Assembly (NCBI GenBank): GCA_025927685.1
Contig: JAICKX010000004.1
Span: 1-60,679, forward strand
Reading direction: 5' to 3'
DNA: 60,679 bases
Origin: Thermoleophilia bacterium
GTDB lineage: Bacteria > Actinomycetota > Thermoleophilia > Gaiellales > JAICJC01
Numbering within the stretch: the first letter of the stretch is position 1; every line of letters begins with the position of its first letter. A program made the position numbers and the translations under genes. Shown here piece by piece: positions 29,021-36,164 of this stretch. The notes beneath the pieces were generated by a model, which was not told the DNA's origin, made no database searches, and worked only from the letters and a program-made list of their open reading frames with translations.

Positions 29021-29842
29021 GTGCTTCGGCCGAACGAGCGCCAGCGCCGCCGACCCGCGATCGCGGTCGCTGCCGTCGCCGCGTACGGAGCCGCGTGGAT
29101 GCTCCCGGCCTCCAGCCGGCCCGGATGCCTGGCCGTCGCGGTGGGGCTGGCGTGGCTCGCCGGCGCCCGCCTGGGCGGGCTCCTCATGAGCGCCGCGGTG
29201 CTCATCGCGCCCGTCGGGGTCCCGGCCCGGATCGGGCTGGCGGTCGCCTCGGCGCTGGGCGGCGAGCTCCTGGAGCACGAGGCCCGGGCAGGGCGCGAGC
29301 TGCGCACCCGGTCGTTCACCGACCGGCTGACCGGGCTTCGCAACTACGACTTCTTCTCGGAGGCCCTCGATGCGGAGCTGGCGCGTGTGCGCCGCTACGG
29401 AGGCTGCACGACGCTCGTCCTCATCGACCTCGACCGGTTCAAGGCCTACAACGACCGCCACGGCCACGGAGCCGGGAACCGGCTCCTGGCGTCCGTCGGC
29501 CGGGCCCTGCTCTACGAGAAGCGCGACGCCGACATCGCCGCTCGCTTCGGCGGCGAGGAGTTCGCCGTCCTGGTACCCGGCCGCGCGGCCGACGGCGTCG
29601 TCCTGGCCGATCGCCTGCGGCGGGCGATCTCGGAGGTGCCGGCGTCCCGACTCGACCGGCACGAGATCCCCGACATCGTGACCGCCTCGGCGGGCGTCGC
29701 AACGTTCCCGCTCGACGCACGCGACGGTACGGAGCTCTTCGAGCTCGCCGACCGGGCGCTCTACGAGGCCAAACGCCGGGGGCGCGACCGGGTCGTCACC
29801 GCGGCCGAGCTCGGCTCGGGCCGCCTGACCCGCGCCGTGTAG
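29021..29842 (+). CDS. Membrane-bound diguanylate cyclase (GGDEF)
   Basis: A 273-residue protein with two or three N-terminal hydrophobic segments (to about residue 80) and a GGDEF domain. It has the DxLTGLxN opener DRLTGLRNYDFF, the metal Asp in LIDLDRFKAYND and the active-site loop RFGGEEFAVL. The product-inhibition I-site RDAD lies exactly five residues before GGEEF, so the enzyme is expected to make cyclic-di-GMP from two GTP under feedback control. It lies between an HD-GYP protein and an RsiG-type c-di-GMP sensor. The GTG start at 29021 follows a -10 box by 6 nt. Confidence 0.9.
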   Translation: MLRPNERQRRRPAIAVAAVAAYGAAWMLPASSRPGCLAVAVGLAWLAGARLGGLLMSAAVLIAPVGVPARIGLAVASALGGELLEHEARAGRELRTRSFTDRLTGLRNYDFFSEALDAELARVRRYGGCTTLVLIDLDRFKAYNDRHGHGAGNRLLASVGRALLYEKRDADIAARFGGEEFAVLVPGRAADGVVLADRLRRAISEVPASRLDRHEIPDIVTASAGVATFPLDARDGTELFELADRALYEAKRRGRDRVVTAAELGSGRLTRAV

Positions 29843-29885
29843 TCCTTAGGGAGGGGCTCGCGGGGGAACCCAGGGTTCCGCCGCG

Positions 29886-30506
29886 TTACAGGAGATCCGC
29901 GCGCTCGGCGTCGAAGCGAGCCGAGTGGAGCTGGTGGTGGAAGGCGTCGACGGTGAGGTCGCGGGCGTCGCCGAACGGACGGTCGACGTAGCGGACGATC
30001 CGGTCGTGGTAGAAGGGTACGTCGAGGTGGGCGCCCGACACGAGGTTCAGCGACACCGCACCGCAGCTCGGGCATGTCACGGCCACGCCGATGAACTCGT
30101 CGCTTCGCTCCTGCGCGGGCGCGACCATGGCGAGGCTCGACGGCCACACCGGCTTGAGGCGCGCCTCGCGGCTGCAGTAGAGCCGCCATGGCCAGTTGCC
30201 GCGCTGCACCTCGCTCCGGGCGATCTCGGCCAGCTCGTCGCCGACGGGCTCGGAGCGCCCGGTGAGGAGGTTCCGGAACTCGATCTCGACCGGCGCCAGC
30301 GGCCCGTAGTCGAGGTCGGCGTGCGTCACGAGGCCCTGGTGCGCCTCGCCGCAGGCGCAGTCGTACGTCACGCGGTAGACGGCCGGGTGGGCCGCGCCGG
30401 GCAGCCGCTCGAGGCGCCGGAACGCCGAGAGCCGCACGCGCGTGAGCTCGCCGCCGGGGTTTCGCGGGCAGTGGAACCGGTAGCTCGCTCGTAACGTGTC
30501 GTACAT
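29886..30506 (-). CDS. Unknown zinc-ribbon protein
   Basis: A 206-residue soluble protein with putative zinc-binding cysteines in four places: FHCPRNPGGE near the N-terminus, CACGEAHQG, LYCSREARLK and a late CPSCGAVS. No family recognised. It has no catalytic motif I can name. The start is uncertain: ATG 30506 (MYDTLRAS) leaves room for the divergent apt promoter, while ATG 30545 would leave only 9 bases between the two start codons. The tail carries a GDARDLTVDAFHHQLHSARF stretch. Confidence 0.6.
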   Translation of the reverse strand: MYDTLRASYRFHCPRNPGGELTRVRLSAFRRLERLPGAAHPAVYRVTYDCACGEAHQGLVTHADLDYGPLAPVEIEFRNLLTGRSEPVGDELAEIARSEVQRGNWPWRLYCSREARLKPVWPSSLAMVAPAQERSDEFIGVAVTCPSCGAVSLNLVSGAHLDVPFYHDRIVRYVDRPFGDARDLTVDAFHHQLHSARFDAERADLL

Positions 30507-30539
30507 CTGCTCGTTATCGACCCCGAACACCGATCCTGT

Positions 30540-30545
30540 TAGCAT
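30540..30545 (+). promoter_or_regulatory. -10 box (TAGCAT) of apt
   Basis: TAGCAT ends 9 nt before the GTG of apt at 30555 and no ribosome-binding site is visible, consistent with a leaderless mRNA. Confidence 0.4.
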
Positions 30546-30554
30546 CGCCGCGCC

Positions 30555-31085
30555 GTGCCGCGCATCGACCTTCGCAGCAAGGTTCGCGACGTCCCTGATT
30601 TCCCTCGTCCGGGCATCGTCTTCAAGGACATCATGCCCCTCCTGGCGGACGCCGGAGCGCTGCACCAGGCGGTGGACGAACTGGCGGAGTGGGCCGAGCC
30701 GCGCAACGTTGACGTCGTGGTCGGCGCGGAGGCCCGCGGCTTCATCCTGGGGGCGGCGGTGGCGTACAAGCTGGGGTGCGGGTTCGTCGCTGCACGGAAG
30801 CCGGGGAAGCTGCCCTACCTCACCGTCGGGGCGAAGTACGCGCTCGAGTACGGCTTCGACGCCCTCGAGATGCACGTCGACGCGCTCAGGCCCGGAACGC
30901 GCGTTCTGGTGCACGACGACCTGCTCGCGACCGGCGGCACCGCGCGAGCCAAGATCGACCTCGTGGAGCAGCTGGGCGCCGAGGTGGTCGGCGTGGCGTT
31001 CCTGGTCGAGCTCTCGTTCCTGAACGGCCGCGACAAGCTCTACGGCCACGACGTCCACTCGCTCATCCAGTACGAGAGCGAGTGA
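30555..31085 (+). CDS. apt: Adenine phosphoribosyltransferase
   Basis: A 176-residue type I phosphoribosyltransferase that makes AMP from adenine and PRPP in purine salvage. The N-terminal hood has KVRDVPDFPRPGIVFKDI, the adenine-binding region typical of Apt. EARGFILGAAVA and KPGKLPY are conserved, and the PRPP-binding motif is VLVHDDLLATGGTA. Length and order fit the family fully. In many bacteria apt lies beside relA or secDF, which is not the case here. A perfect palindromic terminator follows the stop. Confidence 0.95.
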   Translation: MPRIDLRSKVRDVPDFPRPGIVFKDIMPLLADAGALHQAVDELAEWAEPRNVDVVVGAEARGFILGAAVAYKLGCGFVAARKPGKLPYLTVGAKYALEYGFDALEMHVDALRPGTRVLVHDDLLATGGTARAKIDLVEQLGAEVVGVAFLVELSFLNGRDKLYGHDVHSLIQYESE

Positions 31086-31112
31086 AAACACGGGGTCAGA
31101 CCCCGTGTTTTC
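31084..31112. terminator. Bidirectional terminator, GGGGTCAGACCCC palindrome
   Basis: A perfect 14-bp stem (GAAAACACGGGGTC on the left, GACCCCGTGTTTTC on the right) around a single A separates convergent apt and the MerR gene. The A-tract on the left and T-tract on the right make it usable on both strands. Its core GGGGTCAGACCCC recurs elsewhere in the window. Confidence 0.75.
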
Positions 31113-31114
31113 GG

Positions 31115-31810
31115 TCAGCGGGCGACGTCGCGCAGGTCGCGCACCAGGAGCAGGTGGGCGAGCTGGCTTGTGAGCTCCGCGAGCTGCTCGAGCTCCTGGA
31201 GGCCCGCTTCGCGCCGGTCGGCGTTCGAGGAGCGAAGCGACGGAGCCAGGATCTGCTCGAGCAGGCCGGCCTCCCGGCCGACGGCTGAGCGGAACGCCTT
31301 CAGGTGCCGCGCCGCCACGCCGTAGCGGGCCAGTCGCTGGCAGATGACGACGATGTCGACGTCGGTGCGCGTGTACGGCGCCCCGCCGCCCTTCCGCCGG
31401 CCGTCGAGGAGCTGGTACTCCTCGAGCTCGCGCACGAACCCCGCGTCGGCATCCGCGGCCGAGAGCAGCTGCTCCAGGCTGAGCGCGTCCTCCCCCGCCC
31501 CGACGAGCCGCGGCCGCCGCCCGGTGCCCGCGGTCGAGCGGCCCTGCCCGATCACCTGCCGGATCACCCGGAGCGGCAGGAACTCGTCGCGCTGCATACG
31601 CAGGATCTCGCGCAGCTGCGAGACGTCGTCGTCGGAGTAGAGCCGGTAGCCGCCCGGCGTCCGCCGGGGCGTGATCAGCTTCTGGTCCTCGAGGAACCGG
31701 ATCTTCGAGATCGAGACGTCCGGGAACTCGTCGTGCAGGAGCTTGCACACGGTCCCGATCGTGAGCCGCGACGGGCGCGGGGCCTTGGCCGGTGCGGGCT
31801 TGGCGCTCAC
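31115..31810 (-). CDS. MerR-family regulator, FtsR/Rv1828-type
   Basis: A 231-residue MerR-type regulator with a winged HTH: RLTIGTVCKLLHDEFPDVSI, SKIRFLEDQKLITPRRTPGG, YRLYSDDDVSQLREIL, then a long C-terminal effector/dimerisation region. The insertion DEFPDVSISKIRFLE is typical of the actinobacterial Rv1828/FtsR group, which activates ftsZ and growth genes. It is coupled by GTGA to an FHA protein of the GarA type, and the same FHA-MerR pair is conserved in mycobacteria (Rv1827-Rv1828). An ortholog is therefore likely. No ligand-binding cysteines are present. Confidence 0.85.
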   Translation of the reverse strand: MSAKPAPAKAPRPSRLTIGTVCKLLHDEFPDVSISKIRFLEDQKLITPRRTPGGYRLYSDDDVSQLREILRMQRDEFLPLRVIRQVIGQGRSTAGTGRRPRLVGAGEDALSLEQLLSAADADAGFVRELEEYQLLDGRRKGGGAPYTRTDVDIVVICQRLARYGVAARHLKAFRSAVGREAGLLEQILAPSLRSSNADRREAGLQELEQLAELTSQLAHLLLVRDLRDVAR

Positions 31811-32265
31811 GGCGCCCGCTCGATGTAGGTGAGCCGGTACTTGCCGATCTGGAGCTCGTCACCGTCGGCCAGCCGGGCGGTCTCCACGCGGTGGCGGTTC
31901 ACATACGTGCCGTTCAGAGAGCCGCGGTCGGTCAGGTGCAGGCCGTCGGCCTGCCGCTCGAGCACGGCGTGCTCGCGCGAGACGGTGATGTCGTCCAGGA
32001 AGACGTCGGACTGCGGCGCCCGGCCGATCGTCATCCGCTCGCGGTCGACCGCGTACTGCTCTCCCGCCCTGCCGCCGCCCGCGCGGATGACGAGGGTGGC
32101 GCCCTCCCCGGGCTCGGCCGCGGCGCCCGCATCGGCGCCCTCCTCCTCGACGGCCTCGAAGCTCATCGTCGGCTCGCCGGCGTCGGGATCGAGCAGGCTC
32201 GCGCCGCAGCGTCCGCAGAAGCGCGCGGCCTCGCGGTTGTGGTGTCCGCACTCGGGGCAGTACAT
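31807..32265 (-). CDS. Zinc-ribbon + FHA protein (GarA/OdhI-like)
   Basis: A 152-residue protein with an N-terminal double-CxxC zinc ribbon (MYCPECG, then FCGRCGASLL) followed by a linker and an FHA domain at about residues 55-150. Phosphothreonine-binding residues are in IGRAPQSDV, SREHAVLER and LNGTYVN. GarA/OdhI switches 2-oxoglutarate metabolism after phosphorylation of an N-terminal Thr. Here the linker has EPTMSFEAVEEE, a possible phosphorylation site in a comparable place, though the classic ETT pair is missing. The zinc ribbon is an addition relative to mycobacterial GarA. It sits between the RsiG-like gene and the MerR gene. Confidence 0.82.
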   Translation of the reverse strand: MYCPECGHHNREAARFCGRCGASLLDPDAGEPTMSFEAVEEEGADAGAAAEPGEGATLVIRAGGGRAGEQYAVDRERMTIGRAPQSDVFLDDITVSREHAVLERQADGLHLTDRGSLNGTYVNRHRVETARLADGDELQIGKYRLTYIERAP

Positions 32266-32269
32266 GCCG

Positions 32270-32542
32270 TTACCCGGGTGGCGGGGCCTCGTCCAGATCC
32301 GGCGGCGGCCCGCGGTGCGCCAGGATCTCGGTCAGCCGCTCGATGTCGACCTCGGAGAGCGACGACTGCTCCCCCGCATGGCGCCGCTTCACGCGGTCGA
32401 CCAGCTCCGCCCGGAGGATGTCGATCTTGCCGTGCAGGAGCCGGCGGCGGTACGAGACCTCCTCCTCCTCGTGGACGTAGCGCTCGATGAGCGCCTTCAG
32501 GTCGTCGTCGGAGATCGTGGTGAAGTCGGGAAGGACGTCCAT
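32270..32542 (-). CDS. RsiG-type c-di-GMP-responsive anti-sigma protein (single-motif form)
   Basis: A 90-residue helical protein with one copy of the c-di-GMP-binding signature E(x)3S(x)2R(x)3Q(x)3D. It reads EEEVSYRRRLLHGKID, with His at the Gln position, followed by ILRAELVDRVKRR. Streptomyces RsiG has two motifs in an antiparallel helical hairpin and holds sigma-WhiG inactive when bound to c-di-GMP. Rubrobacter has a single-motif homodimeric form, and this protein fits that pattern. The sigma target is not in the window. It starts the operon with the FHA and MerR genes; a GGATAC box ends 6 nt before its ATG. Confidence 0.72.
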   Translation of the reverse strand: MDVLPDFTTISDDDLKALIERYVHEEEEVSYRRRLLHGKIDILRAELVDRVKRRHAGEQSSLSEVDIERLTEILAHRGPPPDLDEAPPPG

Positions 32543-32604
32543 GGGTCGGTATCCGATCGTTCGGTGACTGCGGTCAGTCTACTGCGCGCACGCCGAATCC
32601 TCAA

Positions 32605-32645
32605 GCTTTGGTTGAGGGTTGAGGGCCGAGAGAGCGTTGAGGGTC
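32605..32645. repeat. Three copies of (G)TTGAGGG after the sugar-nucleotidyltransferase gene
   Basis: The octamer GTTGAGGG occurs at 32611-32618 and 32636-32643, with a TTGAGGG in direct continuation at 32619-32625. On the minus strand CCTCAA and TTGAGG can form a 6-bp hairpin shortly after the stop of the long minus-strand gene. It may be a weak terminator or slippage product. Confidence 0.3.
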
Positions 32646-35145
32646 AGACGGCCGCCGCGACGAACTCGTCGAGCATCGCGCGGTACTTCGCCTCGAGCGC
32701 CAGCGAGTCCTCCCGCGTGGCCCCCTCCGCGTAGATGTGGAAGACCGGCTGGTCGGGGTCGGGGATGATCTGCGCCCAGCCGGAGTCCTCGAACACCTTG
32801 ATCCCGTCCGTGTCGTCGACCTCGAGCCCCTTGACCGCCTCGATGACCTGCCGCATCGCCGTGCCCTTGGCCGACCAGGGGCAGTGCGCCTCCTCGTGGA
32901 CGAGCGTGCTCGCGGGCAGGCCGTGGACGAGCTCCGAGAGCGCCCGGCCCGAACGGGAGGCGATCTCGAGGATCTTGCCGACCGACATGACGGCGTCGTA
33001 GGCGAGCAGGAAGTCCGGGAACACGTACCCCCCGCCCGACGCTCCGGCGAACACGACGTCGTCGGACGCTGCGGCCGTCGCCAGGAGGTCGCCCTGCGAG
33101 GCCTTCGTGCGCCGCACGACGATGCCGTTCCCGCCCGCCACCTCCTCGACCATGCGCGTCTCGGTGACGGGGACGAGCAGCGCCCCTTCGCTCGCGGACT
33201 GCGACAGCTCGCGCACCAGGAGGAGGAGCGTCGTCTCGGCCGGGATCGGCACGCCGCCCTCGTCGATCAGCCACACCCGCTCGGCGGCGTTGTCGATGAC
33301 GGCGCCGAGGTCGGCCCCCACGGCCCGGACGAGCCGGCCCGTCTCGTCCAGCGCGCCCGCGATGTCGAGCCCGCGCAGGCTGGGGCTGGCATCGACGAAG
33401 GCGTTCAACGAGATCATCTCGACGCCCAGGTCGCCGACCAGCGACGGCATGACGAGCGAGGCGGCGGAGAAGCTGTAGTTCAGGACGATGCGCAGGCCGC
33501 GCTCGGCGATCGCGTCGCGGTCGAGCGACCCGAGCAGCTCCTGCACGTAGCTGCCCGTCGACCGGGTCGGGTAGGTCAGCGTCCCGATGTCGCCGGGGCT
33601 CGTGCGGCGAAACTCCTGCCGGGAGAACGAGCGGGCGATGCCCTTGATCGTGTCGTCGCCCGCCAGGATCCCCGGCGGCTCGAAGAAGACGACCTGCGCG
33701 GTGTCGGGGTCGCCGGCGGCCACCCGGACGTGGATGCCGCCCGTCCGGTCTTCGACGCGCATCTCGTGGCGGTTCACGGCCGGCAGCGAGACGCGCAGGT
33801 CGGACACGCCGATCCCGGTCGAGACCAGCCCGGACAGGATCGCGCGCTTGATCATGCGCGAGGCCGGGTGCGCGTCGCGGCTCGCCACCACCGACGCCCC
33901 CTTGGCGAGCGTCGTCCCGTACGCCGCGCCGATCCGCGCCGCCACCTCCGCCGTGATGTCGACGTTCACGAGGCCGGTCGCCCCGTCGCGCCCGAAGATC
34001 GTCGTGATGCCGCGCGACTCCCAGATCAGGTTCGTGTGGATCGTCGCCCCGGCCTCGATCGTCTTGAACGGGTACACCTTGACGTGCGGGTCGAGCACCG
34101 CCTCGGCGCCGATCGAGCACTCGTCGCCGACGGCCACGCCCTCGTTCAGGAGCGCGTGCGGACGCACGTCGACGCCCTTGCCCAGGATCGTGCCCTCGAT
34201 ACGGGCGCTCTGGCCGATGTAGCAGCCCGAGTCGACCACGGAACGCTCCGTCGTCGCGCCCTCCTTCACCACCACGTTCTGGCCGAGCACGGAGTAGGGC
34301 CCGATCCGCGCCCCGGCGTCGATCTGGCAGTAGTTCCCGATCACGGCGGGGCCCTCGATCTGGTGCAGGTCCGGGAGCTGGACGCCCTCGCCCAGGACGA
34401 CGTTGTCGCGCAGGCGGATCCCGGCGACGTCGAGCTGGACGCGGCCGTCCAGGGCGTCGAAGTTCGCCTTGCGGTACTGGTCGAGGTTCCCGATGTCCTG
34501 CCAGTAGCCCTCCACCAGGTGGCCGAACACGGGCTTTCCCCGCCGCAGCAGGTCGGGGAAGAGCTGTTTCGAGAAGTCGTACGAGGTGCCGTCGGGGACC
34601 GCCGCCAGCACCTCCGGCTCGAGCACGTACACGCCGGTGTTGATCGTGTCCGAGAAGACCTGCCCCCACGACGGCTTCTCGAGGAACCGCTCGACGCGCC
34701 CGTCCGCGTCGGTGATGACGACGCCGAACTCCAGCGGGTTCTCGACCGAGTAGAGCGCGAGCGTCGCGACGGCGCCGCGGCGGCGGTGGGCGTCGACCAG
34801 CGCGTCGAGGTCGAAGTCGCAGAGCGCGTCGCCGGAGATCACGAGGAACGTCTCGTCGAGGAGCTCGGCCGCGTTCTTCACGCTGCCGGCGGTGCCGAGC
34901 GGCGTCTCCTCGACGGAGTAGTGCATCTCGACGCCCATCTCGCCGCCGTCGTCGAAGTAGCCGCGGATGACCTGCGGCAGGTAGGCGACGGTGACGACGA
35001 TGTCCGTCATACCGTGCCGGCGCAGCAGCTCCACGATGTGCTCCATGCACGGCTTCCCGACGACCGGGACCATCGGCTTGGGCTGGTTCGAGGTCAGCGG
35101 GCGGAGCCGGGTGCCCTCGCCGCCGGCCATGACGACCGCTTTCAT
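32644..35145 (-). CDS. Mannose-1-phosphate guanylyltransferase/phosphomannomutase fusion
   Basis: An 833-residue three-part protein. Residues 1-230 are a nucleotidyltransferase with [16 protein letters not shown]. Residues about 240-370 are a left-handed beta-helix of hexapeptide repeats ([14 protein letters not shown] onward). Residues 380-833 are a phosphomannomutase-like domain with the active-site serine region [17 protein letters not shown] and a terminal phosphate-binding part. It is co-linear with cyanobacterial and actinobacterial fusion pyrophosphorylases that make GDP-mannose or another sugar nucleotide. The usual TASHNP of phosphomannomutases is changed, so the second activity may be altered. 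It follows pgsA by one base. Confidence 0.85.
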   Translation of the reverse strand: MKAVVMAGGEGTRLRPLTSNQPKPMVPVVGKPCMEHIVELLRRHGMTDIVVTVAYLPQVIRGYFDDGGEMGVEMHYSVEETPLGTAGSVKNAAELLDETFLVISGDALCDFDLDALVDAHRRRGAVATLALYSVENPLEFGVVITDADGRVERFLEKPSWGQVFSDTINTGVYVLEPEVLAAVPDGTSYDFSKQLFPDLLRRGKPVFGHLVEGYWQDIGNLDQYRKANFDALDGRVQLDVAGIRLRDNVVLGEGVQLPDLHQIEGPAVIGNYCQIDAGARIGPYSVLGQNVVVKEGATTERSVVDSGCYIGQSARIEGTILGKGVDVRPHALLNEGVAVGDECSIGAEAVLDPHVKVYPFKTIEAGATIHTNLIWESRGITTIFGRDGATGLVNVDITAEVAARIGAAYGTTLAKGASVVASRDAHPASRMIKRAILSGLVSTGIGVSDLRVSLPAVNRHEMRVEDRTGGIHVRVAAGDPDTAQVVFFEPPGILAGDDTIKGIARSFSRQEFRRTSPGDIGTLTYPTRSTGSYVQELLGSLDRDAIAERGLRIVLNYSFSAASLVMPSLVGDLGVEMISLNAFVDASPSLRGLDIAGALDETGRLVRAVGADLGAVIDNAAERVWLIDEGGVPIPAETTLLLLVRELSQSASEGALLVPVTETRMVEEVAGGNGIVVRRTKASQGDLLATAAASDDVVFAGASGGGYVFPDFLLAYDAVMSVGKILEIASRSGRALSELVHGLPASTLVHEEAHCPWSAKGTAMRQVIEAVKGLEVDDTDGIKVFEDSGWAQIIPDPDQPVFHIYAEGATREDSLALEAKYRAMLDEFVAAAV

Positions 35146-35146
35146 C

Positions 35147-35659
35147 TCAGGCGGCCTCCTTGGGCCGGAGCGAGTAGAGGGCGCCCGCCGCCAGGGAGAC
35201 GGCCACGCCCATGGCGAAGATCGCAAGCGGCCACGACGCGGTGGTCACCATGAGGAGCGCGAGCGACAGCATGATGAGCGCCGTCGCCCACTTCCCCGCC
35301 GCGTTCACGGCGACGCGCGTCTCTGCGTGGCGCCTGTGGAAGAGCGCCATGAGCCACACGTCGCGCGTCAGCACCGGCAGCGCAAGCCACCACGGCAGCC
35401 GGCCCGCCCACCAGAGCAGGATGAGCGCCATGTTGATCAGCAGGCGGTCGGCGATCGGGTCGGCGATGCGCCCGAACTGGGACGGCTCGTGCGCCCGCCG
35501 GGCGAGCACGCCGTCCAGGTAGTCGGTCAGCGAGGCGACCGTGAAGATCGCCGCCGCGGCCAGGCTCCGCCCGTCCTCTGCGGTCGCCAGGAGCACCGTG
35601 AACGGCAGCACCGCCAACAACCGCGCGAGGGTGAGCGCGTTGGCGATCGGTCTCAGCAA
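35147..35659 (-). CDS. CDP-alcohol phosphatidyltransferase (PgsA-like)
   Basis: A 170-residue membrane protein with four to five hydrophobic segments. It carries the family signature D(x)2DG(x)2AR(x)8G(x)3D(x)3D as [10 protein letters not shown] followed by [10 protein letters not shown], the metal and CDP-lipid site. It is probably a phosphatidylglycerophosphate or related phospholipid synthase. The exact alcohol (glycerol-phosphate, inositol-phosphate) is not determinable from the motif. I chose TTG 35659 ([13 protein letters not shown]), since no ATG or GTG begins near the conserved N-terminus. It ends one base before the start of the downstream sugar-nucleotidyltransferase gene, so they probably form an operon. 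Confidence 0.8.
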   Translation of the reverse strand: MLRPIANALTLARLLAVLPFTVLLATAEDGRSLAAAAIFTVASLTDYLDGVLARRAHEPSQFGRIADPIADRLLINMALILLWWAGRLPWWLALPVLTRDVWLMALFHRRHAETRVAVNAAGKWATALIMLSLALLMVTTASWPLAIFAMGVAVSLAAGALYSLRPKEAA

Positions 35660-35798
35660 TGGAGGCAATTCTACCGGCCCGGCGGCGTCGCCCGGCCTCC
35701 CCCGCCCCCGGCCCGCGTTTGTAAGCGATTTGGAAGGACTCGGCCGCCCGCCTTCATCTCGACGCGCGGCCGACGATCTCACGGCTGGGTCACTGAGG

Positions 35799-36122
35799 AT
35801 GCGACTGGGGGTCATCATCTTCACGCTGGGGACCGCGTTTGTGGCCGGTGGGATCACCGCGCCGGCCACAGACGCTTCCGCTCCGCCGCCCGCCCTCTTC
35901 GGCGCGTGGGTGCAGCAGGGATCCGCACCGACGCACGCCACGCCCAGACCTTCTATCCCGGCAACCGCTACGTCGACTGGACCGGCGCAGACGGCTACGA
36001 CCGGTACCCGGGCCGTCTCGTACTTCGACGGCATCTCGCCGAAGCGCTACGACTTCCGCGTCGACACGTCGAGCCAGGCGTTCGCGGCGTGGCGGGCCTT
36101 CGGCCTCGAATCGGGGGGTTAA
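35799..36122 (+). pseudogene. Remnant of a secreted glycoside hydrolase (GH26-like)
   Basis: Three pieces of one coding sequence lie in different frames. First comes an N-terminal signal-peptide-like stretch in frame (MRLGVIIFTLGTAFVAGG, then PPPALFGAWVQ). Next, about bases 35945-36010 in another frame, FYPGNRYVDWTGADGYDRY looks like the conserved YPGxxYVDWxGxDGY segment of GH26/related hydrolases. Finally, back in the first frame, YDFRVDTSSQAFAAWRAFG is a typical C-terminal end of these proteins. The catalytic core is missing. Frameshifts plus a large internal deletion are the simplest reading. A 107-residue open frame remains, so an expressed small secreted protein cannot be excluded. Confidence 0.55.
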
Positions 36123-36150
36123 CCCCACTGCCGGACGTGGAGGCGGCCGC

Positions 36151-36156
36151 TAGGGT
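36151..36156 (+). promoter_or_regulatory. -10 box (TAGGGT) of the MMPL gene
   Basis: TAGGGT ends 8 nt before the ATG at 36165. No ribosome-binding site is present in the gap. Confidence 0.45.
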
Positions 36157-36164
36157 GCGGCGTC

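Noticed and set aside
32737-35253. An 838-codon plus-strand open frame opposite the sugar nucleotidyltransferase fusion
   Set aside because: The minus-strand gene has all expected motifs; the plus-strand product has none.
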